This document shows, piece after piece, positions 43,676-52,512 of a stretch of DNA of 64,000 nt. Each line of letters opens with the position of its first letter. Position 1 is the first letter of the stretch. This DNA is from WHSW01 sp963767475 (GTDB lineage: Bacteria > Actinomycetota > Thermoleophilia > Solirubrobacterales > 70-9): NCBI GenBank assembly GCA_963767475.1, contig CAVYEI010000002.1:124001-188000 (forward strand), written 5' to 3'. The notes below the pieces were generated by a model. That model searched no databases and was not told the origin of the DNA. It saw only the letters and a program-made list of their open reading frames with translations. The translations under genes and the position numbers were made by a program.

Positions 43676-43747
43676 CGAGTCGAAGAGCCTAGACGTTCGT
43701 ATCAGGAACGGCGCGGCCAAGCGGGATCCGGCAGCTACGCTGATCGG

Positions 43748-45193
43748 GTGCGCAAGGCGGGCTTGGCAGTCGCGGGTGCGCTCCTCCTCGGAGCGTCGGC
43801 CGCATGCGGGCAGGCGGCGGCTGCGACGCTGGAGTCGATCGGCTCGGCGACCTACTCGAGCCCGACCCATGTCGCCTCTGACCCCCGCGACCCGAACCGC
43901 CTGTTCGTCACCGAGCAGCCGGGGATGATCCAGGTGACCACGCCTGCGGGCACCTCGCCGTTTCTCGATCTCGAGGATGAAGTACTTGACGGGGGCGAAC
44001 GAGGTCTCTGGTCGATGGCCTTCGCTCCCGACTTCGCCCAGAGCGGGCTCTTCTATGTCGCCTACTCGGAGGACCCCGGCGGGGCCCTGACGCTCGACGA
44101 GTACCGCGAACAGGCGACGCCGGCGCAGACGGAGGCGACGCGCCGTGAGGTTCTCGCGATCGCCAACAACGCGATGACCTCCAACCACAACGGCGGTCAG
44201 CTGCAGTTCGGCCCCGACGGCTACCTCTACTGGTCGACGGGTGAGGACGCGAACGCCGCCAACGCGCAGACGACCTCGAACCTGCTCGGCAAGATCCTGC
44301 GCATCGACCCCCGAGGTGCGCTCCCCGGGGACTACACGGTCCCTCCCGGGAACCCGTATGTCGGCGTCGCCGGCGAGGATGAAATCTGGTCGTGGGGTCT
44401 GCGCAACCCGTGGCGGTTCTCGTTCGACCGCCTCAGCGGAGCGCTGGTGATCGGCGATGTCGGCGGCGGTTCCCGGGAGGAGGTCGACTACGCGACGCAG
44501 GCGTCGGGCGGCGGCCGCGGCGTCAACTATGGCTGGCCGACCTGCGAGGGGTTCCAGGGAACCAGCTGCTCCAGCGGCGGGCCCGTCGGCGGGCTCACCC
44601 CACCCATCTACGACTACGCGAGCAACGACGTGCCCTGCAACGCGATCACCGGCGGCTACGTGGTCCGCGACTCCGACCTGGGGGATCTCTTCGGCCGCTA
44701 CCTGTTCACCGACTCATGCGTTGGCGAGCTGAGCTCGATCGACCCGGCGGCCCCGCCGCCTTTCGATCAGCACCGTCTTGAAGGGCTCAGCGCGGAGGGG
44801 CCGGTCTCGTTCGGCGAGGATGCCTGCGGACGCCTCTACATCGTCGCCCAAGGTGCCGGCCGCGTCTCCCGGATCGAGGGACCAACGGGAGGCGCGTGTC
44901 CGCCGGACAGCGGCTTCCCGCCATCGATCTCCCCGGACACCGATCCGCCGAAGACGACGCTGAGACTGAAGCGAAAGAGCAAGCGCAGCGAGCGGGCGAC
45001 GGCGATTCTCGGTTCGGACGAGCCGGGATCGACGTTCGAGTGCCGGTTCGAGCGCCACGACTGGAAGCCGTGCGGCGCCAAGCGCAAGCTCGAGCAGCTC
45101 GACCCCGGCCGCCACCGCTTCCGCGCCCGCGCCACCGACCTCGCCGGCAACACGGACCCAACCCCGGCGAAGAAGCGGTTCAAGGTCGGTTGA
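43748..45193 (+). CDS. Secreted PQQ-type sugar dehydrogenase (GSDH family), copy 1
   Basis: 481 residues from the GTG at 43748, followed by a signal peptide (AVAGALLLGASAACGQAAAA). The frame is open further upstream but overlaps adk on the other strand. Family motifs: VASDPRDPNRLFVTEQ, catalytic-type His in HNGGQLQFGPDGYLYWSTGE, and GLRNPWRFSFD. A C-terminal Ig-like module (from DTDPPKTTLRL) is shared with copy 2 and common in this lineage. It would oxidise sugars outside the cell if PQQ is available. It interrupts the secY-adk junction on the opposite strand. Confidence 0.88.
   Translation: MRKAGLAVAGALLLGASAACGQAAAATLESIGSATYSSPTHVASDPRDPNRLFVTEQPGMIQVTTPAGTSPFLDLEDEVLDGGERGLWSMAFAPDFAQSGLFYVAYSEDPGGALTLDEYREQATPAQTEATRREVLAIANNAMTSNHNGGQLQFGPDGYLYWSTGEDANAANAQTTSNLLGKILRIDPRGALPGDYTVPPGNPYVGVAGEDEIWSWGLRNPWRFSFDRLSGALVIGDVGGGSREEVDYATQASGGGRGVNYGWPTCEGFQGTSCSSGGPVGGLTPPIYDYASNDVPCNAITGGYVVRDSDLGDLFGRYLFTDSCVGELSSIDPAAPPPFDQHRLEGLSAEGPVSFGEDACGRLYIVAQGAGRVSRIEGPTGGACPPDSGFPPSISPDTDPPKTTLRLKRKSKRSERATAILGSDEPGSTFECRFERHDWKPCGAKRKLEQLDPGRHRFRARATDLAGNTDPTPAKKRFKVG
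45098..45184 (+). repeat. 87-bp identical repeat, copy 1
   Basis: Perfectly identical to 46589-46675, although the flanking codons differ. It encodes the last part of the Ig-like module in both sugar dehydrogenase genes. This points to gene conversion or a very recent exchange. Confidence 0.9.
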
Positions 45194-45223
45194 CCGCGCC
45201 GCCCTGACGGATACGCTGGTGGC

Positions 45224-46687
45224 GTGCTGAAGGCGGGCTTGGCACTGGCGGGCGTGCTCCTCGTCGGGGTGTCGGCGCTGTGCGGCGAGGCGCTGGCCGC
45301 GACGCTGGAGTCGATCGGCCCGGACGACGTCTACGACAGCCCGACCCACGTCGCCTCGGACCCCCGCGACCCCAACCGGCTGTTCGTGACCCAGAAAGCG
45401 GGGAGGATCGACGTCACCAGCGCCGCGGGGACCTCGCTCTTCCTCGACCTCACCGCCGAGACCGACGACGCCGGCGAACGCGGGCTGTGGTCGATCGCAT
45501 TCCCGCCGGACTTCGCCCAGACGGGCCTCTTCTACGTCGCCTACGCCGCCGACGACGGCGCCCTCACCCTGGACGAGTATCGCGAGCAGCCGACGCCGGC
45601 CGAGACGAAGGCGACCCGCCGCCTGGTGCTGTCGGTCCCGCCCACGGCGACGAGCTTCCACAACGGCGGCCAGCTTCAGTTCGGTCCCGACGGCTATCTC
45701 TACTGGGCGACTGGTGAGAAGGGGGTGATAGAGAACTCCCAGACGACGGCCAACCTGCACGGGAAGATCCTGCGGATCGACCCGCGCCAGAGCGGTGCTG
45801 ACCCGTACAGCGTGCCGGCGACCAACCCATTCGTCGGCATCGGTGGCGCCCAGCCGGAGATCTGGTCGTATGGCCTGCGCAACCCGTGGCGCTTTTCCTT
45901 CGACCGCGCGACGGGAGCGCTCGTGATCGCCGACGTCGGCTCAGGGGGCCGGGAGGAGATCGACTACGCGACTCAAGCCTCGGGCGGCGGACGCGGCGCG
46001 AATTACGGCTGGCCGATCTGCGAGGGGTTCGAGGGACCACCCGGCTGCTCCGGCAGCGGGCCTGTCGGCGGGCTCACGCCGCCGATCTACGACTACGTCA
46101 GCAACGACGTGCCCTGCAACGCGATCACCGGCGGCTACGTCGTCCGCGACTCCGACCTCGGCGACCTCCTCGGGCGCTATCTGTTCACGGACTACTGCGC
46201 CGGCGATCTGCGGTCGATCGACCCCGCCGCACCGCCGCTCACCGACCAGGATCGCAGCGAGGGGCTGGCGGTCGACAACCCCGTCTCCTTCGGCGAGGAC
46301 GTCTGTGGACGCCTCTACGTCGTCTCCCAGGGCGCCGAAGCGAACACCGGCCAGGTGTTTCGAATCGAGGGACCGACGGGAGGCGCCTGTCCGCCGGAGA
46401 GCGGCTTCCCGCCATCGATCGCCGCGGACGCCGATCCGCCGGAGACGACGCTGAGGCTGAAGCGAAAGAGCAAGCGCAGCGAGCGGGCAACGGCGATGCT
46501 CGAATCGGATGAGCCCGGCTCGACCTTCGAATGCAAACTCGAGCGCCGGGACTGGAAGCCGTGCGGCGCGAAGCGCAAGCTCAAGCACCTCGACCCCGGC
46601 CGCCACCGCTTCCGCGCCCGCGCCACCGACCTCGCCGGCAACACGGACCCAACCCCGGCGAAGAAGCGGTTCAAGACCCTGGGCTGA
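45224..46687 (+). CDS. Secreted PQQ-type sugar dehydrogenase (GSDH family), copy 2
   Basis: 487 residues from GTG, 30 bases after copy 1. It has the same architecture: signal peptide (LALAGVLLVGVSALCGEALAA), propeller with HNGGQLQFGPDGYLYWATGE and GLRNPWRFSFD, then the C-terminal Ig-like module. The two proteins are highly similar throughout, so this is a tandem duplication. Differences cluster in loops (for example the insert VIENSQTTANLHG against ANAANAQTTSNLLG), which may mark different substrates. Confidence 0.88.
   Translation: MLKAGLALAGVLLVGVSALCGEALAATLESIGPDDVYDSPTHVASDPRDPNRLFVTQKAGRIDVTSAAGTSLFLDLTAETDDAGERGLWSIAFPPDFAQTGLFYVAYAADDGALTLDEYREQPTPAETKATRRLVLSVPPTATSFHNGGQLQFGPDGYLYWATGEKGVIENSQTTANLHGKILRIDPRQSGADPYSVPATNPFVGIGGAQPEIWSYGLRNPWRFSFDRATGALVIADVGSGGREEIDYATQASGGGRGANYGWPICEGFEGPPGCSGSGPVGGLTPPIYDYVSNDVPCNAITGGYVVRDSDLGDLLGRYLFTDYCAGDLRSIDPAAPPLTDQDRSEGLAVDNPVSFGEDVCGRLYVVSQGAEANTGQVFRIEGPTGGACPPESGFPPSIAADADPPETTLRLKRKSKRSERATAMLESDEPGSTFECKLERRDWKPCGAKRKLKHLDPGRHRFRARATDLAGNTDPTPAKKRFKTLG
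46589..46675 (+). repeat. 87-bp identical repeat, copy 2
   Basis: Second copy of the perfect 87-bp identity with 45098-45184, at the 3' end of the second sugar dehydrogenase gene. Confidence 0.9.
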
Positions 46688-46691
46688 GGGC

Positions 46692-47327
46692 GTGACCGGC
46701 GCCGAACGTTCCGAGCGGCCGTTCGTCGTCGCCCACCTCGCGGTCTCCGTCGACGGCGCCACGCGCGGCTTCGCCCCCGATCTCGAGCGTTTCTACGGGC
46801 TCGCCCGCGAGTTCGGCGAGGACCTGACGCTGACCGGTGCCGACACGATCCTCGCCCAGGAGCCGGCGCTCGCCGAGCTCGACGGACCCGGCCCCGACCC
46901 GGCGGCGCCGCTGCTCGCGGTGGTCGATTCGCGAGCGCGCGTCAGCGCCTGGGAGGCCCTGCGCGACGCCGGGCACTGGCGCGGTGTGATCGCGCTGCGT
47001 TCCATGGCAAGCCCCGCGAGCGAGGTCGCGACGGCGGACACGGTCGTCGCCGGCGCCGAGCGGGTCGATCTGGCGGCCGCGCTGGCCGAGCTGGCCCGTG
47101 GCAAGGGCGTCGCCCGGGTGCGCGTCGACAGCGGCGGAGCGCTCGCCACGGCAATGCTCGCCGGCGACCTCGTGGACGAGCTCAGCCTGCTGATCCACCC
47201 AGTGGTCAGCGGCGCCGGCGCGTGGCTCGCCTCGCTCGAGGGCGAGGCGCCCGCGCTCGAGCTCACCCATTGCGAGCGCTTCGACGGCGGGATCGTCTGG
47301 ACCCGCTACAGCGTCGGCGGAGCCTGA
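46692..47327 (+). CDS. RibD C-terminal-type reductase (riboflavin/DHFR-like)
   Basis: 211 residues from the GTG at 46692, four bases after the previous stop. The fold is RibD_C: FVVAHLAVSVDGATRGF at the N-terminus, LTGADTILAQEP, VRVDSGGALATAML and VDELSLLIHPVVSG. It lacks the deaminase half of RibD, so it is a stand-alone NADPH-dependent reductase. It may act in riboflavin synthesis or in a dihydrofolate-reductase-like side reaction. It ends 15 bases from the convergent secY end. Confidence 0.85.
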   Translation: MTGAERSERPFVVAHLAVSVDGATRGFAPDLERFYGLAREFGEDLTLTGADTILAQEPALAELDGPGPDPAAPLLAVVDSRARVSAWEALRDAGHWRGVIALRSMASPASEVATADTVVAGAERVDLAAALAELARGKGVARVRVDSGGALATAMLAGDLVDELSLLIHPVVSGAGAWLASLEGEAPALELTHCERFDGGIVWTRYSVGGA

Positions 47328-47342
47328 GCCGCCGGCCGCGGG

Positions 47343-48614
47343 TTACTTCAGGAAGCCCTCGTAGTTGCGCATCATCAGCTGCGACTCGAGCTGCTTGACC
47401 GTGTCGAGGGCGACGCCGACGACGATCAGGATCGAGGTGCCGCCGAAGAAGAAGTTGGCCGAGGTCTGGTTGATCAGGATCGTCGGCAGGGCCGCGACCG
47501 CGCCGAGGTAGAGCGCCCCGGGGAAGGTCAGCCTGGAGAGGATCCGGTCGAGGTATTCGGCGGTAGGTCGCCCGGGTCTGACCCCGGGGATGAAGCCGCC
47601 GTACTTCTTCAGGTTGTCGGCCTGGTCGACCGGGTTGAAGGTGACCGCGGTGTAGAAGTAGGTGAAGATGACGATGAAGAAGACCTCGCCGACCACGTAG
47701 GCCCAGCTCGAGGGGCTGAAGAAGGCGGCGAAGTCGAGCGCCGCGGGGGTGTTGAGCAGCTGGCCGATCGTCGGCGGGAAGGCCATGATCGAGGCCGCGA
47801 AGATGACCGGGATCACGCCGGCCATGTTCACCCGCAGCGGCAGGTAGGTGGAGCCGCCGGTGGTCATCCGGCGGCCGACGACGCGTTTCGCGTACTGCAC
47901 GGGGATCCGCCGCTGGCCCTCCTGGACGAAGACGATGCCGACGATCACGGCGAGCGCGATGAAGGGCATCATCACGACGAAGACCTGGTCGGGGTTGTTC
48001 CACCACGACGACAGGCCCGGGAAGATCCCGGAGGCGATCGAGGCGAAGATCATCAGGCTGATCCCGTTGCCGACGCCGCGCTGGGTGATCAGCTCGCCCA
48101 GCCACATCAGCAGCACACAGCCGGCGGTGAGCGAGATCACGATCAGGAACAGCTTCGAGAAGGTGAGGTCGCCGACGACGCTCTGGCCGGCTGAGTTCTG
48201 GAAGCTCTGGAAGAGGAAGACGTAGCCGATCGACTGGCCGAAGGCGAGCCCGACGGTGAGATAGCGCGTGTACTGGGTGATCTTCTGCTGGCCGACCTCG
48301 CCCTCCTTCTGCAGGCGCTCGAGCGAGGGCACGACCACGGTCAGCAGCTGGAGGATGATCGAGGCGGTGATGTAGGGCATGATCCCGAGCGCGAACAGCG
48401 ACAGCCGCTGCAGCGACCCGCCCGAGAACAGGTTGAGGAAGCCGAGGACGTTGTTGCCGGTGAAGTTGTCCTCGATCGAATCGAGGGTGTCGATGTCGAT
48501 GCCCGGCGCCGGGATGTAGGCCCCGAGCCGGTAGAGCGCCAGCATCGCGAGGGTGAAGAAGATCTTCCGGCGGATCTCCGGGACCGCGAAGGCATTCGCG
48601 ATGGTCTGCAGCAA
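47343..48614 (-). CDS. secY: Preprotein translocase subunit SecY
   Basis: 423 residues with ten membrane helices. Characteristic segments include the plug region following IPAPGIDIDTL, GIMPYITASIILQLL, and the cytoplasmic loop with QYAKRVVGRRMTTGGSTYLPLRVN. It forms the Sec channel that would export the many secreted proteins in this window. It lies four bases after rplO in the spc operon. Confidence 0.97.
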   Translation of the reverse strand: MLQTIANAFAVPEIRRKIFFTLAMLALYRLGAYIPAPGIDIDTLDSIEDNFTGNNVLGFLNLFSGGSLQRLSLFALGIMPYITASIILQLLTVVVPSLERLQKEGEVGQQKITQYTRYLTVGLAFGQSIGYVFLFQSFQNSAGQSVVGDLTFSKLFLIVISLTAGCVLLMWLGELITQRGVGNGISLMIFASIASGIFPGLSSWWNNPDQVFVVMMPFIALAVIVGIVFVQEGQRRIPVQYAKRVVGRRMTTGGSTYLPLRVNMAGVIPVIFAASIMAFPPTIGQLLNTPAALDFAAFFSPSSWAYVVGEVFFIVIFTYFYTAVTFNPVDQADNLKKYGGFIPGVRPGRPTAEYLDRILSRLTFPGALYLGAVAALPTILINQTSANFFFGGTSILIVVGVALDTVKQLESQLMMRNYEGFLK

Positions 48615-48617
48615 GAG

Positions 48618-49112
48618 CTATTCCTCGATCAGCTCGGCGGTCCCGCCGGCCTTCTCGATCTTCTCCTTCGCCGTCGCGCTGAACGCGTGCGCGCGGACGG
48701 TGAGCTTCTTCGAGATCTCACCCCGGCCGAGCACCTTGATCGGGTCCTTGCGCTTCGCCAGCCCGGCGGCGCGCAGGGTCTCGGGCGTGACCTCGGCGCC
48801 GGCATCGAAGCGGCCCTCGAGGTCGGAGAGGTTGACCGGCTGGTTGTAGGTACGGAAGGGCTCGAACGGCATCGACTTCTTCATGTGCGGGCCGCGCAGC
48901 TTGCGCATCCGCATGTGGATCGCGGTCTGGCCGCCCTCATAGCCGCGCTTGGTCTTCGCCCCCGCGCGCGCTCCGGCGCCCTTGTGGCCGCGTCCGGCGG
49001 TCTTGCCGGTGCCCGAGCCCTTGCCGCGCCCGAGCCGCTTGCGCGGCTGGGTCGCACCCGGCTTCGGGCGGATCGAGTGCAGGCCGATGTCCTCGGGATC
49101 GAGACGGGCCAT
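48618..49112 (-). CDS. rplO: 50S ribosomal protein L15
   Basis: 164 residues. The Gly-rich basic segment RLGRGKGSGTGKTAGRGHKGAGARAG is diagnostic. Binds 23S rRNA late in assembly. One-base overlap with rpmD. Confidence 0.97.
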   Translation of the reverse strand: MARLDPEDIGLHSIRPKPGATQPRKRLGRGKGSGTGKTAGRGHKGAGARAGAKTKRGYEGGQTAIHMRMRKLRGPHMKKSMPFEPFRTYNQPVNLSDLEGRFDAGAEVTPETLRAAGLAKRKDPIKVLGRGEISKKLTVRAHAFSATAKEKIEKAGGTAELIEE

Positions 49113-49303
49113 CAGGACTTCTCCTTGCCGTCCGCGACCTCGACCAGGTGCGAGACGCGGTCGAGCGCGCCGCGTAGCTGCGGCGTGTCCTTCATCGTCG
49201 ACTGACGGCCGATCCGGCCGAGCTTCAGCGAAGCCAGCGTTCCCCGCTGCTTCGGGCTCGCGCCGTTGGCGCTTCGGACCTGCTTCAGGACGAGGTCAGC
49301 CAT
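49112..49303 (-). CDS. rpmD: 50S ribosomal protein L30
   Basis: 63 residues. VRSANGASPKQRGTLASLKLGRIGRQ matches the family (usual SxIGxxxxQRxTLxxLGL pattern). It overlaps the rpsE end by eight bases. Confidence 0.95.
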   Translation of the reverse strand: MADLVLKQVRSANGASPKQRGTLASLKLGRIGRQSTMKDTPQLRGALDRVSHLVEVADGKEKS

Positions 49304-49988
49304 CGGCGGGCTCCTCCGGGGCCGGCGGAGCCTCCTCGGCGGCCGGCGGGGCCTCCTCGGCAGGCGCCGATTCGGCGACCACCGCGACCGGCTCGACCGG
49401 CGCCGGCGCCGCGTCGGCCGCCGGCGCCGCGTCGGCAGCCGCCTGCTTTGCCGCCGCCTCCTGAAGATCGAGTCCGAGCACCTGCTTGATCGTCAAGCCG
49501 CGGAGCTTGGCGACGTCCTGAGGGGTTCGCAGGCCGGTGAGGCCGTCCATGGTCGCCTTGACCAGGTTGATCGGGTTCTGCGAGCCGATCGACTTCGAGA
49601 GCACGTCGCGGATTCCGGCGAGCTCGAGCACCGCGCGGACGCCGCCGCCGGCGATCACGCCGGTACCGGGGCTGGCCGGGCGCAGGACCACGTGGCCGGA
49701 GCCGAAGCGACCGATGTTGCGGTGCGGGATCGTCTGCCCGAACTTGGGCACGCGGACGAGGCTCTTGCGGGCGTTCTCGACCGCCTTCTGGATCGCCAGC
49801 GGGACCTCGCGGGCCTTGCCGTAGCCGATCCCGACGACGTCGTTCTCGTCGCCGACCGCGACCAGGGCGGTGAAGGAGAAGCGCCGGCCGCCCTTGACCA
49901 CCTTGGCGACGCGGTTGATCTCGATCACGCGCTCCTGCAGGTCAAGCCCCTGAGGGCTGACGAGCTCGATTTCGTGCTTGGTCTTCAC
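49296..49988 (-). CDS. rpsE: 30S ribosomal protein S5 with Ala/Pro/Glu-rich tail
   Basis: 230 residues against about 165-200 usual. The S5 core (1 to about 180) has RVAKVVKGGRRFSFTALVAVGD and GYGKAREVPLAIQKA. The last 50 residues are Ala/Pro/Glu low complexity (APAEEAPPAAEEAPPAPEE). A 188-base structured spacer separates it from rplR. The start is ATG at MKTKHEIELV. Confidence 0.96.
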   Translation of the reverse strand: MKTKHEIELVSPQGLDLQERVIEINRVAKVVKGGRRFSFTALVAVGDENDVVGIGYGKAREVPLAIQKAVENARKSLVRVPKFGQTIPHRNIGRFGSGHVVLRPASPGTGVIAGGGVRAVLELAGIRDVLSKSIGSQNPINLVKATMDGLTGLRTPQDVAKLRGLTIKQVLGLDLQEAAAKQAAADAAPAADAAPAPVEPVAVVAESAPAEEAPPAAEEAPPAPEEPADG

Positions 49989-50176
49989 AGGGTCGTTGAA
50001 GGTAGCGGGTTCAGATGGCCGCGCGCCGGGTCCACGTGCGTGCGGGGGCGGCGCAGGCCGAGCTGGGCGCCGGACGCGGGCGAAGGGGGTAGCGGAGCTA
50101 CCCGCGAGGCCGTGGGCGGCGATCCAGCGACGGCGTGCGCCGTCATCCGTGCGTGCGGGGGCCGGGGCGCGGCCAT
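49989..50176 (-). other. Structured 188-base spacer between rplR and rpsE
   Basis: Inside a normally compact operon. A 12-base inverted repeat (AGATGGCCGCGC at 50013-50024, complement at 50167-50178) brackets it, the right arm covering the rplR stop codon. An inner hairpin GGGTAGC-GGA-GCTACCC lies at 50087-50103. A 15-base direct repeat occurs at 50035-50049 and 50148-50162. No reading frame of interest was seen. Confidence 0.6.
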
Positions 50177-50530
50177 CTAGAACTTCAGCCCGCCCTCACG
50201 GGCGCTCTCGGCGAGGGCCTTGACCCGGCCGTGATAGCGGTATCCGCCGCGGTCGAAGACGCAGGTCTCGACCCCCGCGGCCTTGGCGCGCTCGGCGATC
50301 AGCTCGCCGACCCGCTTCGCCTGATCCATCGAGCCCAGCTTGCGCAGGTCGGGCTCGATCCAGGAGACGGCGGCGACGGTCTGGCCGCTGCGATCGTCGA
50401 TCAGCTGCGCGAACACACCGCGATTCGAACGGAAGACCGAAAGCCGGGGACGCTCGGCGGTGCCGGTGATCTTCGCCCGCACACGGCGGCGGCGGCGCAA
50501 GCGCTGCGCGGGCTTCGTCGACACGGTCAT
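50177..50530 (-). CDS. rplR: 50S ribosomal protein L18
   Basis: 117 residues. RRRRRVRAKITGTAERPRLSVFRSNRGVFAQLIDD is typical. It binds 5S rRNA together with L5. Four-base overlap with rplF. Confidence 0.97.
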   Translation of the reverse strand: MTVSTKPAQRLRRRRRVRAKITGTAERPRLSVFRSNRGVFAQLIDDRSGQTVAAVSWIEPDLRKLGSMDQAKRVGELIAERAKAAGVETCVFDRGGYRYHGRVKALAESAREGGLKF

Positions 50531-51060
50531 GCGCGCTTACCGACCTTGCGACGGACGTGCTCGCCCTCGTAGCGGATGCCCTTGCCCTTGTAGGGCTCCG
50601 GCGGGCGCACGCGGCGGATCTGCGAGGCGATCTCGCCGACGAGCTGCTTGTCGATCCCGCGCACGATCACCTGGGTCGGCTGCGGAACGTCGAACTCGAT
50701 CCCGTCCGGTGCCGGCACCGAGACCGTGTGCGAGTAGCCGACGCTGAGCTCGAGCGCCTTGCCGGCGAGCTTCGCGCGGTAACCGACGCCCTGGATCTCG
50801 AGCCGCTTCTCGAATCCCTCGGTGACGCCCTCGACCATGTTCGCGACCAGGCTCCGGGTGAGCCCGTGGACGGCGCGATCGGGACCGCGGTCGGTGGGCC
50901 GCGAGACCTTCAGCGTGCCCTCCTCCTCGACGATCTCCATCCGGCTCGAGACCACCTGCTCGAGCTCGCCCTTGGGGCCGTTGACCGTCACCCGGCCAGG
51001 GCCGAGCGAGACGGTGACACCGTCGGGAACTGGGATTGGCTTCTTTCCGATTCGGCTCAC
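50527..51060 (-). CDS. rplF: 50S ribosomal protein L6
   Basis: 177 residues. MSRIGKKPIPVPDGVTV and the C-terminal RVRPPEPYKGKGIRYEGEHVRRK are diagnostic. Confidence 0.98.
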   Translation of the reverse strand: MSRIGKKPIPVPDGVTVSLGPGRVTVNGPKGELEQVVSSRMEIVEEEGTLKVSRPTDRGPDRAVHGLTRSLVANMVEGVTEGFEKRLEIQGVGYRAKLAGKALELSVGYSHTVSVPAPDGIEFDVPQPTQVIVRGIDKQLVGEIASQIRRVRPPEPYKGKGIRYEGEHVRRKVGKRA

Positions 51061-51075
51061 GGCAAAATTCCTAGC

Positions 51076-51471
51076 TCACCAGATGTAAGCAACGACCTCT
51101 CCGCCGACTCCCTTGGCCTTCGCCTGGTGGCCGGTCATCACGCCGGAGGACGTGGAGACGATCGATGTACCCATGCCGCCCTGGACGCGCGGCACGTCGT
51201 CGTGGGTGACGTAGCGACGGCGCCCCGGGCGCGAGATCCGCTGCATGCCGCTGATCACCGGCCGTCGGTCCTCGGTGTACTTGAGCTGGATCCTGATCAC
51301 CTCGCCGATCGCCGTCGGCTCGACCTCGTAGGAGTTGATGTAGCCCTGCTCGGTGAGAATGCGGCTGAGCTCCTTCTTCAGCCGCGAGGCGGGCACCTCA
51401 ACGTCGGTGTGGTCGGCCGCGAGCGCGTTGCGGACGCGGGTCAGGTAGTCGGAAATTGGATCGGTAAGCAT
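51076..51471 (-). CDS. rpsH: 30S ribosomal protein S8
   Basis: 131 residues. DPISDYLTRVRNALAADH and the C-terminal GTSIVSTSSGVMTGHQAKAKGVGGE match S8, the spc-operon autoregulator in E. coli. Stop about 15 bases before rplF. Confidence 0.97.
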   Translation of the reverse strand: MLTDPISDYLTRVRNALAADHTDVEVPASRLKKELSRILTEQGYINSYEVEPTAIGEVIRIQLKYTEDRRPVISGMQRISRPGRRRYVTHDDVPRVQGGMGTSIVSTSSGVMTGHQAKAKGVGGEVVAYIW

Positions 51472-51489
51472 GTCTTCAGGGTCTCGGCG

Positions 51490-51675
51490 CTACCAGCTCG
51501 ACTTGCTCATACCGGGCACGTAGCCCTGGTGTGCCTGCTCGCGCAGGCAGATGCGGCAGAGGCCGAACTTGCGGTAATAGGCGCGGGCGCGGCCGCACTT
51601 GCGACAGCGGTTGTACCCGCGGGTCTTGTACTTGGGGGGTCGCCGCTGGGCGACCTTCTGTGACGTCTTCGCCAT
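51490..51675 (-). CDS. rpsN: 30S ribosomal protein S14, zinc type
   Basis: 61 residues from the ATG at 51675 (MAKTSQKVAQRRPPKY). Two CxxC pairs (CRKC, CRIC) show the short zinc-binding form. An upstream in-frame start at 51744 would overlap rplE and is rejected. Confidence 0.96.
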   Translation of the reverse strand: MAKTSQKVAQRRPPKYKTRGYNRCRKCGRARAYYRKFGLCRICLREQAHQGYVPGMSKSSW

Positions 51676-51679
51676 CTGG

Positions 51680-52498
51680 CTACTCCTCAGAACTCTGTTC
51701 GGTTGAAGTCTCTTCGTCGTCGGACGCGGGAGCGCCCTCGGCACCCTCCTCGCCTTCCTCGCCCTCCTCGTGGCGCACGGGCTTGGCGTAGGCCTCGGGG
51801 TTCTCCTCCTTGAGCTGCTCGAGCGCCGCCTGCTCGGCCTCGGCGCGCTGGCGTGCCTCCTCGTGGCGACGCTCCTCTTCCTCCTCGGCGGCGGTGTCGA
51901 CCTGCCCCGGTCGCCCGTCCTGGGCGAACGGCATCCCGAGCCCGAGCAGCAGCTCGAAGCCCTCCTCGTCGCTGGCGGCCGTGGTCGTGATCGCGATGTC
52001 GAGCCCGCGGACCTCGTCGATCGAGTCGTAGTCGACCTCGGGGAAGATCAGCTGTTCGCGGACCCCGAGCGAGTAGTTGCCCCGGCCGTCGAAGGAGCGC
52101 GGGTTGAGGCCGCGGAAGTCGCGGATCCGCGGGATCGAGATCGAGATCAGGCGATCGAGGAATTCCCACATGCGGGCGCCTCGCAGGGTCACGGAGACCC
52201 CGACCGGCATCCCCTCGCGGAGCTTGAAGTTGGCGATCGACTTCCGCGCCCGGCGGATGTTCGGGTGCTGGCCGGTGATCGTCGCCAGCTGCTCGGTGGC
52301 GGCCTCGAGAATCGGGGTCGCCTGCTTGGCGTCGCCGACGCCCATGTTGACCGTGATCTTGAGCAGGCGCGGGACCTCCATCCGGCTCGAATAGCCGAAC
52401 TTCTTGGTCAGCTGCCCGACGAGCTCTGACTCGTAGGTCTCGCGCAGCCGGGGCGGCGGCGCGGCCTTCTTTGCATCTGGGACTGTCGCTGCTTCCAT
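51680..52498 (-). CDS. rplE: 50S ribosomal protein L5 with long acidic C-terminal tail
   Basis: 272 residues from the ATG at 52498. L5 proteins are usually about 180-190. The core is normal: VPRLLKITVNMGVGDAKQ, IRRARKSIANFKLREGMPVG and LDIAITTTA-type end (GLDIAITTTAASDEEGFELL). From about residue 195 a charged tail follows, rich in Glu, Ala and Gln (EEEEERRHEEARQRAEAE, then EEGEEGEEGAEG). The tail looks helical then disordered. Confidence 0.95.
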   Translation of the reverse strand: MEAATVPDAKKAAPPPRLRETYESELVGQLTKKFGYSSRMEVPRLLKITVNMGVGDAKQATPILEAATEQLATITGQHPNIRRARKSIANFKLREGMPVGVSVTLRGARMWEFLDRLISISIPRIRDFRGLNPRSFDGRGNYSLGVREQLIFPEVDYDSIDEVRGLDIAITTTAASDEEGFELLLGLGMPFAQDGRPGQVDTAAEEEEERRHEEARQRAEAEQAALEQLKEENPEAYAKPVRHEEGEEGEEGAEGAPASDDEETSTEQSSEE

Positions 52499-52512
52499 CA
52501 AATCTCTCTCGG

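Noticed and set aside
43142..43747. N-terminal extension of the first sugar dehydrogenase
   Set aside because: It lies opposite adk, and a signal peptide starts right after GTG 43748.
43676..44188. N-terminal extension of adenylate kinase
   Set aside because: Adk homologues start at the MSELNLILLG position; the extension is antisense to the sugar dehydrogenase gene.
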